64,000 nucleotides of DNA, from the NCBI GenBank assembly GCA_028281235.1, contig JANQKG010000027.1:1-64000 (forward strand), given 5' to 3'. Shown here piece by piece: positions 38,070 through 47,003 of this stretch. The notes under the pieces are model-generated. The model was not told where the DNA came from. It saw nothing but the letters and a program-made list of their open reading frames with translations, and did no database searches. The translations under genes were made by a program, and so were the position numbers. This DNA is from Afifellaceae bacterium. GTDB taxonomy: Bacteria; Pseudomonadota; Alphaproteobacteria; Rhizobiales; Afifellaceae. Numbering within the stretch: the first letter of the stretch is position 1; each line of letters starts with the position of its first letter.

Positions 38070-38765
38070 ATGTCCCTCAAGCTCGTAGGCCTCGATGCCG
38101 ACGACACGCTTTGGCACACTGAATCCGTCTTTCGTCTGACCCATGAGCGGTTCAACGAATTGCTGGCGCCGTTTGCCGATGCGGCGACGCTTGAAGCGAA
38201 GCTGGCGGAGACGGAGCGCCGCAACATTCAGATCTTCGGATACGGTGCCAAGGGCTTCACGCTTTCCATGATGGAGACGGCGCTGGAGGTCAGTGACAGA
38301 AACGTGAGCGCCGACGTGCTCGGCGAGATTCTCGCCGCCGGCCGGGAGATGATGACGCATCCGGTCGAGCCGCTGCCGGGTGTGCATGAGGCGCTGACCG
38401 CCCTTGCCGCCGACCATCGGCTGATCCTCATCACCAAGGGTGACCTTTTCCATCAGGAGAGCAAGCTGGCGGCCTCCGGTCTGGGTGCGTTTTTCTCCGG
38501 CGTGGAGATCGTCAGCGAGAAGAGCGCAGATACCTACCGCGATGTGTTCAAGCGACATGGCGAGCGCGCGGAGGGCGCCGTCATGGCGGGAAACTCCGTG
38601 CGCTCCGATATTCTGCCGGCTCTGGAGGCGGGATGCTACGCAGCGCTGATTCCCTATCCATTGGTGTGGGAGAACGAGGCGGCCGACCCGCCGGACAATC
38701 ATCCGCGCTTCAGGGAGCTGGCATCGCTCCGCGAGCTGCCCGGGTGGCTTTCGGAGATTGTCTGA
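38070..38765 (+). CDS. HAD-superfamily hydrolase
   Basis: 231 residues. Motif I VGLDADDTLWHT with the nucleophilic and acid Asp (residues about 9 and 11), motif II LILITKGD, the Lys of motif III near EIVSEKS, and motif IV-like GNSVRSDI. A phosphatase of the HAD-IA type; substrate unknown, small phospho-sugar likely. Start taken at 38070 since the protein then begins at the first beta strand; no strong ribosome-binding site is visible. Confidence 0.82.
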   Translation: MSLKLVGLDADDTLWHTESVFRLTHERFNELLAPFADAATLEAKLAETERRNIQIFGYGAKGFTLSMMETALEVSDRNVSADVLGEILAAGREMMTHPVEPLPGVHEALTALAADHRLILITKGDLFHQESKLAASGLGAFFSGVEIVSEKSADTYRDVFKRHGERAEGAVMAGNSVRSDILPALEAGCYAALIPYPLVWENEAADPPDNHPRFRELASLRELPGWLSEIV

Positions 38766-38786
38766 CAATTGGCCTATGCGGCTTGT

Positions 38787-38824
38787 GCACGATAGGCATC
38801 ATCATTAGATGTCGATAATCGTGC
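38787..38824. promoter_or_regulatory. Inverted repeat upstream of second vapBC
   Basis: GCACGAT (38787-38793) and ATCGTGC (38818-38824) flank an AT-rich centre containing CATTAGAT, 15 bp before the antitoxin start. Suits an autoregulated toxin-antitoxin promoter; inference. Confidence 0.45.
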
Positions 38825-38839
38825 CACCTGGAGATTGAT

Positions 38840-39037
38840 ATGCGTACGACTTTAGCGCTTGATGACGAGCTCATCGCCAAGGCGACGAGCCTCACTGGCG
38901 TGAAGGAAAAGTCCGCCTTGGTTCGCGAGGCGCTGAAAGCGCTGATTGAGCGCGAAAGCGCTCGGCGGCTCGCCCGGCTTGGCGGCAGCGAGCCTAAGCT
39001 GCGTACCGCACCAAGGCGGCGGTCTCCGGCAGCGTGA
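38840..39037 (+). CDS. VapB-family antitoxin
   Basis: 65 residues: MRTTLALDDELIAKATSLTGVKEKSALVREALKALI is the classic VapB ribbon-helix-helix pattern, followed by an Arg-rich toxin-binding tail. The stop overlaps the toxin start by four bases. CTGGAG lies before the ATG. Confidence 0.88.
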   Translation: MRTTLALDDELIAKATSLTGVKEKSALVREALKALIERESARRLARLGGSEPKLRTAPRRRSPAA

Positions 39038-39405
39038 TCCTTGTCGACACGTCGGTCTGGGTCGATCACCTCAGGCATAACGACGAGACGCTGGCGTCAC
39101 TCCTTCATGATGGTCGGGTGATGATCCACCCGTTCGTCATCGGCGAGCTTGCCCTGGGCAATCTGCGCCAGCGTGAAGCCGTGCTCGGCGCCATGCAGGA
39201 TCTGCCGGCCGCAAACGTGGCGAGCGACGCGGAGGTGCTGGCGTTCATCGCCGCGGAGGTGCTTCACGGTCTGGGCATCGGTTATGTCGATGCGCATTTG
39301 CTTGCCGCGGTTCGGCTGACGCCGGATGCCCGGCTCTGGTCTCGCGACATGCGGCTTGCAGGTGTCGCGGAACAACTCTCTCTTGCCGCCGACATGATGC
39401 GCTGA
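39034..39405 (+). CDS. VapC-family PIN-domain toxin
   Basis: 123 residues starting at GTG 39034. Acidic PIN residues: Asp in ILVDTSVWVDHL (residue 5), Glu in FVIGELALGN (about 39), Asp in IGYVDAHLLAA (about 90) and Asp in WSRDMRL (about 108). Metal-dependent RNase toxin held in check by the preceding antitoxin. This is the second VapBC pair in the window; the two pairs are not close in sequence. Confidence 0.9.
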   Translation: MILVDTSVWVDHLRHNDETLASLLHDGRVMIHPFVIGELALGNLRQREAVLGAMQDLPAANVASDAEVLAFIAAEVLHGLGIGYVDAHLLAAVRLTPDARLWSRDMRLAGVAEQLSLAADMMR

Positions 39406-39447
39406 ACGCCGAGGAGTGCGCCAGTACTATGCGCTCCCGCTTTTGTT

Positions 39448-39930
39448 TCAGTGCGAAGCGAGGAACGAGTCGAGGCGATCGTAGCTCTGCGACCAGCCCT
39501 CTGTCATGCCGGTCTTCAACGCATCGTCGCGCGTTTTTTGCGAAGAATAGCGGACCGTAGTCGTGACGGTCGTGACGCCGTCATGCTCTTCAAACAACGT
39601 CGTCACAAGCGTCTCTCCGCCGGTCCAGTCCTCATCAAAAAGCTCCGTGTGGACGAGGCGCTCCGGCGGCGACACTTCGCGGTAGACACCGCGTAAGACG
39701 ATGTCACCGTCTTTTGCGTGCCGCCAGACATAGCGAAACGAGCCGCCGACCCTTAGGTCGATCTCGCATTCGGCCATGCGCCATTCGTCCGGGCCAAACA
39801 GCCATTGCATCACGAGCTCCGGCTTCGTGAACGCGTCGAAGACCAATGCCCGCGGCGCATCGAATTTGCGCGTCACAACGACCTCGTTGTCCGACGGCAT
39901 GTCCACCTTGGTCTTGTCTGCCTCGGTCAT
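39448..39930 (-). CDS. AHSA1/SRPBCC-domain protein
   Basis: 160 residues: VVVTRKFDAPRALVFDAFTKPELVMQWLFGP begins the helix-grip fold, followed by GGSFRYVWRH and the C-terminal helix with GMTEGWSQSYDRLDSFL. These domains bind hydrophobic ligands. It lies 37 bp downstream of an ArsR-type regulator, the common ArsR-AHSA1 pairing where the pair is autoregulated. Biological role not known. Confidence 0.88.
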   Translation of the reverse strand: MTEADKTKVDMPSDNEVVVTRKFDAPRALVFDAFTKPELVMQWLFGPDEWRMAECEIDLRVGGSFRYVWRHAKDGDIVLRGVYREVSPPERLVHTELFDEDWTGGETLVTTLFEEHDGVTTVTTTVRYSSQKTRDDALKTGMTEGWSQSYDRLDSFLASH

Positions 39931-39967
39931 TTGGCAGCGCCTCCCTGCGCGCGGTTTGTGCCGGTCC

Positions 39968-40324
39968 TCATGATCTGACGCCTCGGGCTTTCGCGTCCTC
40001 AGCCTTCAAATTCTCCAGGAGCGCATCGAGACGTTCGTAGCGGCCCTCCCACAGACGCCGATACGCCTCCAGCCAGTTCGTGGCGTCGTAGAGCGGCTTG
40101 CTCTCAAGCCGGCAGGGTCGGCGCTGCGCATCGCGCCGCCGCGAGATCAGCCCGGCGTGCTCCAGAACCTTCAAGTGCTTGGAGATGGCCGGCTGGCTCA
40201 TGGCGAACGGCTTGGCCAGCTCCGTAACCGACGCTTCGCCGCGCGCCAGCCTTTGCAGAATCGCGCGCCGCGTTGGGTCGGCGAGCGCGGCAAACGTGGC
40301 GTCGAGCGACTCGGGCGTGTTCAT
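39968..40324 (-). CDS. ArsR-family transcriptional regulator
   Basis: 118 residues with the winged helix: ALADPTRRAILQRLARGEASVTELAKPFAMSQPAISKHLKVLEHAGLISRRRD, typical of the SdpR-like ArsR branch without obvious metal-binding Cys. It probably represses itself and the AHSA1 gene downstream. The start at 40324 sits directly beside an inverted repeat and lacks a clear ribosome-binding site, so the mRNA may have a very short leader. Confidence 0.88.
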   Translation of the reverse strand: MNTPESLDATFAALADPTRRAILQRLARGEASVTELAKPFAMSQPAISKHLKVLEHAGLISRRRDAQRRPCRLESKPLYDATNWLEAYRRLWEGRYERLDALLENLKAEDAKARGVRS

Positions 40325-40328
40325 ATAA

Positions 40329-40360
40329 ATAACCAAGTAGTTTTGAAACGATTTGGTTAT
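40329..40360. promoter_or_regulatory. ArsR candidate operator
   Basis: ATAACCAA (40329-40336) and its complement TTGGTTAT (40353-40360) are separated by 16 bases and end five bases before the ArsR start codon. Position and symmetry fit a self-repressed promoter. Confidence 0.55.
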
Positions 40361-40542
40361 AGAAGACGCGCGCGAGCAGATCAAGCCTGCGCGCTGAGGC
40401 GACTTCAGCGGCCGCCGTCGCGCGGCCCGGCTTGCATCGGAGCCGCCGATGCGTGCATGGAGGGCGCGCGTCCGTCCGGGCGCACCCTCCGGCGGAACAG
40501 TGCGGCGATCGCCAAAGGCGCAGCCGCCTCATAATCATCGAT

Positions 40543-41610
40543 ATGAGCGACGCACCAAGCATCCCCCGCGCCCGCATCCTGCTCACCCATCCGCGTGTAG
40601 CGCGCGAGACCTGGTACGGCGAACGCGCGCTTGCAGCGCTCCGCGAGGTCGGCGAGGTCACGCTCAACCCGCATGAGCGTGTGATGACGGTGTCGGAGCT
40701 GATTGAGGCGGCCGCCGACTGCCCCATTATCGTGGCTGACCGTGAGACGCCGGGCGAGGTGGAGCTGTTTCAAGGTCTGCCCCGCCTCGTCGCTTATGTG
40801 CGCGGGCAGGTCGATATCCGCAGCGTCGATGTGGCGGCGGCAAGCCGGGCCGGTATCCTCGTTACGCGCGCCAGCCGAGGCTTTATGGCTGCGGTCGCGG
40901 AATGGATTATCGGCGCGATGATCGCAGCGGCGCGGCACACCTGCACCTATGTCGACGCCTATCGCAGAGGCGAAGAAGAAGCCGGCCCGATCGTCGGCGG
41001 AGAGCTTCGCGGCGCAACGATCGGCGTGATCGGCTTTGGCGCGATCGCTGAGCATCTGTGCGCCATCGCACAGGCGTTCGGCATGCAAGTACTGGTGAGC
41101 GATCCCTACCGGTCGGCGCCCGCGCCGTATGAAGGGGTCGACATGCCGACGCTCATGGCGCGCGCCGATTTCGTCGTGCCGCTTGCCGTTGCGACCGAGG
41201 AGACGGAGAACCTCATCGATGAATCGGCGTTCGCGGCGATGAAGCCGAACGCCTGGCTGATCAACGCGTCGCGCGGCAACCTGATCGACGAGGCAGCGCT
41301 GGAGAGGGCGCTCGACGCGCGCCAGATTGCCGGCGCTGCACTCGATGTCGGCCGCGCGCCCGATCAAAAACCGTCGCCGCATTTGGCGGCGCGGCCGGAT
41401 GTCATCGCCACGCCCCACATTGCCGGACTGACGTCGCAGGCGCTGGAGCACCAGGCGATGGAGACGGTGCGCCAGGTCGCGACGATTCTCAGCGGCGACG
41501 TGCCGGAAGGCGCAGTCAATCTCGAAGACGCAACGCGCTTCGAAGCGTTCCGCCGCACGCCTCGCCCTGAATTGCTTGCCACAAGGAGACCCATGAATGC
41601 CCGGCGCTGA
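40543..41610 (+). CDS. D-isomer-specific 2-hydroxyacid dehydrogenase family protein
   Basis: 355 residues. NAD-binding GATIGVIGFGAIAEHL (about 160-175), the INASRGNLIDEAAL block (about 242-255), and the catalytic-type ATPHIAGLT His (about 290). It reduces a 2-oxoacid or oxidises a D-2-hydroxyacid; the substrate is not evident. Start at ATG 40543; the longer upstream frame is noise. The last bases overlap the amidohydrolase gene by 14 bp, so both are translated together with the oxidoreductase that follows. Confidence 0.85.
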   Translation: MSDAPSIPRARILLTHPRVARETWYGERALAALREVGEVTLNPHERVMTVSELIEAAADCPIIVADRETPGEVELFQGLPRLVAYVRGQVDIRSVDVAAASRAGILVTRASRGFMAAVAEWIIGAMIAAARHTCTYVDAYRRGEEEAGPIVGGELRGATIGVIGFGAIAEHLCAIAQAFGMQVLVSDPYRSAPAPYEGVDMPTLMARADFVVPLAVATEETENLIDESAFAAMKPNAWLINASRGNLIDEAALERALDARQIAGAALDVGRAPDQKPSPHLAARPDVIATPHIAGLTSQALEHQAMETVRQVATILSGDVPEGAVNLEDATRFEAFRRTPRPELLATRRPMNARR

Positions 41611-42448
41611 GGAGCCACGGCCGCGCCTGTCCGCGCCGCCCGGAACCATCGATACCCATATGCACGTCTTTGAGGCGCGCTTTCCGCTCGCGCCGACCGC
41701 TACGGTCACGCCACCGGAAGCGCCGCTTTCCGATTATCAAGCTGTTTGCGCTCGGCTTGGCATCGAACGCTGCATAATCGTGCAGCCCTCCGGCTACGGC
41801 ACCGACAATTCCTGCACGCTTGAAGCGATCGCGGCCTTTGGCCCTGGCGCGCGAGGTATTGCCGTCGTGGATGAGAACGTGACCGATGATGAGCTCGGGC
41901 GCCTGCATCGCGCCGGCATTCGCGGCCTGCGCTTTCACATGCTGCCCGGCGGCGTAGTTCCCTGGGAGAGCCTTCCGAGACTGGCGGCGCGGATTGTGGA
42001 GCTTGGCTGGCACGCGCAGGTGCAGCTCGACGGCCGGGAGCTGCCGGAGCGCGAAGCCATGCTGAATGACCTGCCCGGCACGCTCGTCATCGACCATACC
42101 GGCAAGTTCCTCGAACCCGTGACGCCCGACGACCCGGCCTTCCGCGTGCTTCTCGATCTGGTGGAGGAGGGGAGCACCTATGTGAAGCTCTCCGCGCCCT
42201 ACGAGACCTCCAAGGTCGGCCCGCCGCTCTTCGATGATGTCGGCGCGCTCGCCAAGGTGTTGGCGGAAGAGGCGCCGGAGCGCATGTTGTGGGCCACAAA
42301 CTGGCCGCATCTCGGCCAGTCGCCCGAGCGGGTCGGCGACGAGGCGGGTCTGTTGGACCTGCTCTTGGATTGGGCGCCGGACGAGACGACGCGCCAGCGC
42401 ATTCTCGTCGACAATCCGGCGCAGCTTTATGGTTTTCTGGACGGATGA
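41597..42448 (+). CDS. Amidohydrolase-2 family protein (lactonase-like)
   Basis: 283 residues of the TIM-barrel amidohydrolase family. GTIDTHMHVFEARFP carries the HxH strand-1 motif (about residues 21-23), VIDHTGKF a later His, and MLWATNWPH the C-terminal region where the usual catalytic Asp position reads TNWPH. It resembles 2-pyrone-4,6-dicarboxylate lactonase and sugar-lactone isomerases/hydrolases such as D-galactarolactone isomerase. In this operon a sugar-acid lactone is a reasonable substrate (inference). Confidence 0.78.
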   Translation: MPGAEEPRPRLSAPPGTIDTHMHVFEARFPLAPTATVTPPEAPLSDYQAVCARLGIERCIIVQPSGYGTDNSCTLEAIAAFGPGARGIAVVDENVTDDELGRLHRAGIRGLRFHMLPGGVVPWESLPRLAARIVELGWHAQVQLDGRELPEREAMLNDLPGTLVIDHTGKFLEPVTPDDPAFRVLLDLVEEGSTYVKLSAPYETSKVGPPLFDDVGALAKVLAEEAPERMLWATNWPHLGQSPERVGDEAGLLDLLLDWAPDETTRQRILVDNPAQLYGFLDG

Positions 42449-43479
42449 TGAGCAAGGTGAAACGCGTGGCGCTGATCGGCCTCGGCATGGCGGTGAAGCC
42501 GCATGCGGAGAGCCTTATCGCGCTGAAGGATCAGGTGGAGGTCGTCCACGCCTTCAGTCCGACCGAGGCGCGGCGGCGGGCATTCGCGGAACGCTTCGAC
42601 TTTCCGCTGGCGGACAATCTCGACGCCGTGCTTGACGATGAGTCCGTCGACGCCGTCCTTATCATCACACCGCCCAACACGCATCTAGAGCTTGTCGAGC
42701 GCGCAGTCGCCGCGGGCAAGCACGTGCTTCTTGAAAAGCCGCTTGAGATCAGCACGGAGCGGTCAGAGGCGCTGGTCAAAGCGGCGCGCAACGCCGGCCG
42801 CAGGCTCGCCATCATGCTGCAGCATCGGTTCCGGCCGGCCGGCATGCGGCTGCGCGAGCTCATCGCTGCCGGCGAGATCGGCACGATCGTCGGCGCCTCC
42901 GCCGGAATAAGGCTGTGGCGGCCGCAGAGCTATTACGATGTGGCGGGCCGCGGCACGCTGGCGCGTGACGGCGGCGGCGTGCTTCTGACGCAGGGGATTC
43001 ACACGCTCGACCTCTTGATCAGCATTGCCGGTGAGGCAGCCGAGGTCGCCGCCTATGCGATCACGACGCCCGTCCATCACATGGAGACGGAGGACCTGGT
43101 GGCCGCGGCGGTGAAATATCGGAGCGGCGCGCTCGGCACGATCGAGGCGACGACCTGCGCCTATCCGGGCTTTCCGGAGCGCATCGAAATCACCGGCGAG
43201 AAGGCGACCGCAACGGTGCTTGGCACGGCGCTTCACATTGCATGGCAGGACGGCCGCCACGAGGAGATTGATGCCGACACCACGCCCGGCGGCACTGGCG
43301 CTGATCCCATGGCCATGCCGTCCGATTACCATTGCGCGCTCATTGCCGATTTCCTCAAGGCGATCGACGCCGACCGCGAACCGGCGGTCAACGGCGAGGA
43401 GGCGCTGAAGGTGCACCGGCTGATCGACGCGCTCCTAGAAAGCGGCGCCACCGGCAAACCCACTACGATCGTCCGCTGA
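42445..43479 (+). CDS. Gfo/Idh/MocA oxidoreductase
   Basis: 344 residues. VALIGLGMAVKPHAES replaces the usual GxGxxG with GLGMA, the motif HVLLEKPLEI is intact (Lys about residue 98), and the C-terminal domain has GGGVLLTQGIHTLDLLI with catalytic-type His. Overlaps the amidohydrolase stop (ATGA/ATGATG), so it is the third gene of a translationally coupled operon of dehydrogenase, lactonase-like protein and oxidoreductase. Likely acts on a sugar or sugar acid. Confidence 0.82.
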   Translation: MMSKVKRVALIGLGMAVKPHAESLIALKDQVEVVHAFSPTEARRRAFAERFDFPLADNLDAVLDDESVDAVLIITPPNTHLELVERAVAAGKHVLLEKPLEISTERSEALVKAARNAGRRLAIMLQHRFRPAGMRLRELIAAGEIGTIVGASAGIRLWRPQSYYDVAGRGTLARDGGGVLLTQGIHTLDLLISIAGEAAEVAAYAITTPVHHMETEDLVAAAVKYRSGALGTIEATTCAYPGFPERIEITGEKATATVLGTALHIAWQDGRHEEIDADTTPGGTGADPMAMPSDYHCALIADFLKAIDADREPAVNGEEALKVHRLIDALLESGATGKPTTIVR

Positions 43480-43510
43480 GGTCCGGACCCGCCTGCCGGC
43501 GCGCACGCCG

Positions 43511-44176
43511 CTAGCCTCCGTCGTCCAATCCGTAGCCTTCGCTCTTCATGGCAAGACGCACATTCTCGATCTCAGAATCCGGCAGCACCGCCGGCCCGCC
43601 GATCAGCAGCGCGTGATAGTACTGCTTGGCGATGGTCTCCAGCTCCACCGCCAGCCACATTGCTTTGTCCAGATCGGCACCGGCGGCGATCATGCCGTGA
43701 TTGGCGAGCAGGCATCCGTTGCGGCCTTCCATGGCGCGGAGCACGTTCTCCGACAGCGCCTTGGTCCCGAAGGTCGCGTATTCCGCGCAGCGAATGTCGT
43801 TTCCGCCGAACGCCGCGATCATGTAATGGCACGCGGGGATCGACCGCCGCGCCATCGACAGCACCGTGGCGAACGTCGCGTGCGTATGCACGATCCCGTT
43901 CACATCCGGCCGCGTGCGCATGATGTCGAGGTGGAAGCGCCACTCCGTGGAGGGGGGCAGCTCGCCCTCCCAGGACCCGTAATCCCGGTCGATCGGCAGC
44001 GACGCGATCATGGAGGGCTGCATGTCGTCATAGGGAATTGCGGTGGGGGTGACCAGCATGCGGTCGCCGCAGCGCGCGGAGATGTTGCCTGACGTTCCCT
44101 GATTCAGGCCGGAGGCGTTCATCCAGCGTGCCTTCTCGATGATGACGAGCCGCAGCGCGGTTTCTGCCTCACTCAA
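43511..44176 (-). CDS. Class II aldolase/adducin family protein
   Basis: 221 residues. NQGTSGNISAR (about 25-35), the zinc ligands HTHATFATVLS (about 98-108) and NHGMIAAG (about 158-165) match the L-fuculose-phosphate aldolase family, which cleaves or epimerises sugar phosphates. The start is TTG at 44176, preceded at good spacing by AGGAG. Convergent with the preceding operon and divergent from the UMF1-type transporter. Confidence 0.87.
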   Translation of the reverse strand: MSEAETALRLVIIEKARWMNASGLNQGTSGNISARCGDRMLVTPTAIPYDDMQPSMIASLPIDRDYGSWEGELPPSTEWRFHLDIMRTRPDVNGIVHTHATFATVLSMARRSIPACHYMIAAFGGNDIRCAEYATFGTKALSENVLRAMEGRNGCLLANHGMIAAGADLDKAMWLAVELETIAKQYYHALLIGGPAVLPDSEIENVRLAMKSEGYGLDDGG

Positions 44177-44260
44177 TTCGCTCTCCTGTGACGATGGGGT
44201 TCTTGCGGGGACGCCGCGATGCGCGCGACATTGCCCGCCGCGGCTGAGAGGTCAAGGCGG

Positions 44261-45550
44261 ATGAACGACTGGCAGGCGAGGCGCGGGCGTTGGTCGTGGG
44301 CGCTCTACGATTGGGCGAACTCGCCCTTCACCACACTCGTCATCACTTTCGTCTTCCCGGCCTACTTCCAGCAGGCCATCGTCAAGGACGCCGTCCAGGG
44401 TCAGGCGCTCTGGGGCTATGCAGTCGCAGCCAGCGGGCTGACGATCGCCATCCTCGCCCCGATCCTCGGCGCGATCGCCGACGCACGCGGCGGTCGCAAG
44501 CCATGGATCTTCGTCTTCACCTGGATATGCGTGCTCGGCTCCACGCTTCTGTGGTTTGCCGAACCGTCACCCGCCTGGATCACCTTCAGCCTGGTCTGCG
44601 TCGCATTCTCTATCATCGGCTATGAATTCGGCATCGTCTTCAACAACGCCATGCTGCCCGACATCGTGTCGGACGACCGGCTCGGCCGCCTGTCGGGCAC
44701 CGCTTGGGGGCTTGGCTATGCCGGCGGACTGGCGGCGCTCGCTCTTGCGCTGGTGGTTTTCATCTGGCCGGAGACGGCACCCTTTGGGCTTGACAAGGAG
44801 GCGGCGGAGCATGTCCGCGCGACCGGTCCGCTTGTCGCGCTATGGCTCGCACTCTTCTCCGTGCCGCTGTTTTTCTTCACACCCGATCGGCCGTCGCGCG
44901 GCGTGGCCATCGGCGACGCAATGCGCACGGGCCTCAGCGATCTCCGCGCCACTTTGGCGACGCTGCCGAAGAACCGCACCGTGGCCATCTATCTCATCGC
45001 ACATATGATCTATGCCGATGGGCTGATCACGCTGTTTGCCTTCGGCGGGGTCTATGCTGCCGGCCAGTTCGGGCTCAGTCTGACGGAGGTCATCACCTTC
45101 GGCATCGTCCTCAACGTGGCAGCCGGGCTCGGCGCGCTCGTCTTCGGCTGGCTCGATGACCGGATCGGCTCCAAGCGCGTGATCGTGCTGGCTCTGATCG
45201 GGCTGATCGCCGCCTCGTTTCTTGCCGTTGCTGCAACGACGCTGACCGGGCTCTGGGCCGCCGGCATTGCGCTCGGCATTTTCGTCGGGCCGGCGCAGGC
45301 GGCGAGCCGCTCGCTAATGGCGCGGCTGACCGAGCCTGAGCACCGCGCCGCCTATTTCGGCCTCTACGCGCTCTCCGGCAAGGCGACCGCCTTCCTCGGG
45401 CCGGCGCTGGTGGCCACCGTCACGGCCGCCGCCGACAGCCAGCGGGCCGGCATCGCTACGATCATCGCCTTCTTCATCGTCGGACTGGCACTGATGGCGT
45501 TCGTGCCCGAGCCGCAACGGCGCGACGGGTCGCCGAATCCTAGGCCTTGA
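44261..45550 (+). CDS. UMF1/Atg22-like MFS transporter
   Basis: 429 residues with about twelve membrane segments. WALYDWANSPFTTLVITFVFPAYF at the N-terminus and FGIVFNNAMLPDIV are characteristic of the UMF1 (Atg22-like) branch of MFS permeases, whose substrates in bacteria are mostly unknown. Start taken at ATG 44261, since homologues begin just before the WALYDWANS block. Its end overlaps the convergent nucleotide-sugar dehydrogenase gene by 11 bp. Confidence 0.85.
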   Translation: MNDWQARRGRWSWALYDWANSPFTTLVITFVFPAYFQQAIVKDAVQGQALWGYAVAASGLTIAILAPILGAIADARGGRKPWIFVFTWICVLGSTLLWFAEPSPAWITFSLVCVAFSIIGYEFGIVFNNAMLPDIVSDDRLGRLSGTAWGLGYAGGLAALALALVVFIWPETAPFGLDKEAAEHVRATGPLVALWLALFSVPLFFFTPDRPSRGVAIGDAMRTGLSDLRATLATLPKNRTVAIYLIAHMIYADGLITLFAFGGVYAAGQFGLSLTEVITFGIVLNVAAGLGALVFGWLDDRIGSKRVIVLALIGLIAASFLAVAATTLTGLWAAGIALGIFVGPAQAASRSLMARLTEPEHRAAYFGLYALSGKATAFLGPALVATVTAAADSQRAGIATIIAFFIVGLALMAFVPEPQRRDGSPNPRP

Positions 45551-46886
45551 CGATGCGCTCGCGGTTGGTCGTCACATCCTTGGTGGCGTTTCGCGTGTCG
45601 ACCACGAGCTTCGCCGCGCCCACCAGCGCGGTCCAATCTATGCCGTCATGGTCGGTCACGATGAGCACGACGTCATAATCCGCGATCGAAGCCGGCTCCA
45701 ACGGTACGGATCGGCGTCCGGCAAGTGCGGCGTGTTGGCGCGACGGGCCGATCATCGGAATGAAGGGATCGTGGTAGTCGATGGCTGCGCCGCGCGCCTC
45801 CAACAGCGCCATGATCCTCAGCGCCGGGCTTTCGCGCACGTCGTCGACGTTCCTCTTGTAGGCGATGCCGACGATCAGGACGCGCGCGCCGCTCAGCCCC
45901 TTGCCGCTCTGCCGGTCAAGCGCCGCCGCAAGCCGATCCACGACGATCCGCGGCATGGCCGTATTGATCTCGCCGGCAAGTTCCACGAACCGCACCGGCA
46001 CGTCGAAGGCGCGCGCCCGCCAGGTGAGGTAGAAGGGATCGATGGGAATGCAATGGCCGCCAAGCCCCGGGCCCGGATAGAACGGCATGAAGCCGAACGG
46101 CTTGGTGCGCGCCGCCTCGATCACCTCCCAGATGTCGATGCCCATTGCCTCGTAGACGAGCTTCAACTCGTTCACGAGTGCGATGTTGACGGCGCGGAAG
46201 ACGTTCTCCGTGATCTTCACCGCTTCCGCCGTCTCCGTTGAGGAGACCGGCACGACGCGCTCCACGAAGGGGCTGTAGAGCGCCGTCGCGGCCTCAAGCG
46301 CCTTCGGTCCATCGCCGCCGATCACCTTGGGAATGCGGGCGGCGGTGAATTCGGAGCCGGGGTCCTCGCGCTCCGGCGAATAAGCGAGGAAGAGCGTCTC
46401 CTCCGAGACCAGGCCGCCAGCCTCCAATACCGGCTTCAGGACATCATTTGTGGTGCCGGGATAGGTGGTGGATTCAAGCACGACGAGCTGTCCTGCGCGC
46501 AGATGCGGCGCAAGCGATTGCGCAGTGGAGACGACAAAGCTCAGATCGGGCTCGCGGTTGCGATTGAGCGGCGTCGGCACACAGATCAGAATCGCGTCGG
46601 CCGCATTGAGGCGCGCGATGTCGGCTGTCGCCTCAAAGCCATTGGCCAACGCCTCACCGATGCTCTCATCGCCGATATGCCCGATATAGGAGCGGCCGTC
46701 GTTCAGCGCCGCCGCCTTGTCCGGGTCGATATCGAAGCCGATGACCGTATTGCCGGCCTTGGCGAGCGCCAGCGCCAGCGGCAGCCCGACATAGCCAAGG
46801 CCGATAACGCCGACTTTTGCCTCTCGCGCGCCGATCCGCTGCATCAGCGCGTCAAAACAGGCCTCGTTTCTGGGGCCCTCCGACAT
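45540..46886 (-). CDS. Nucleotide-sugar dehydrogenase, WbpA/TviB-like
   Basis: 448 residues. Rossmann start VGVIGLGYVGLPLALALAKAG, ESTTYPGTT, and catalytic Cys in GPGLGGHCIPIDPFYL (about residue 265), then VLIVGIAYKRNVDDVRESPA. Length and motifs match UDP-N-acetylglucosamine/mannosamine 6-dehydrogenases that make uronic-acid donors for polysaccharides. Same strand as a Wza-type export gene 117 bp upstream, so together they point to a capsule or exopolysaccharide. Confidence 0.88.
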   Translation of the reverse strand: MSEGPRNEACFDALMQRIGAREAKVGVIGLGYVGLPLALALAKAGNTVIGFDIDPDKAAALNDGRSYIGHIGDESIGEALANGFEATADIARLNAADAILICVPTPLNRNREPDLSFVVSTAQSLAPHLRAGQLVVLESTTYPGTTNDVLKPVLEAGGLVSEETLFLAYSPEREDPGSEFTAARIPKVIGGDGPKALEAATALYSPFVERVVPVSSTETAEAVKITENVFRAVNIALVNELKLVYEAMGIDIWEVIEAARTKPFGFMPFYPGPGLGGHCIPIDPFYLTWRARAFDVPVRFVELAGEINTAMPRIVVDRLAAALDRQSGKGLSGARVLIVGIAYKRNVDDVRESPALRIMALLEARGAAIDYHDPFIPMIGPSRQHAALAGRRSVPLEPASIADYDVVLIVTDHDGIDWTALVGAAKLVVDTRNATKDVTTNRERIVKA

Positions 46887-47003
46887 GAGGCCTCCGGCGT
46901 TTGTTGGAACTGTGAAAGTGAGGTTGGACTACGCCCTAGAGGGCCGGCGCGAGTCAATGGAACGGATGCCGGTGCGCACCGGCGGCTTTCCGGCAATCGG
47001 GCG

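Noticed and set aside
40405..41709. 434-codon open frame antisense to the hydroxyacid dehydrogenase
   Set aside because: No motifs and overlaps a clear sense operon; shadow.
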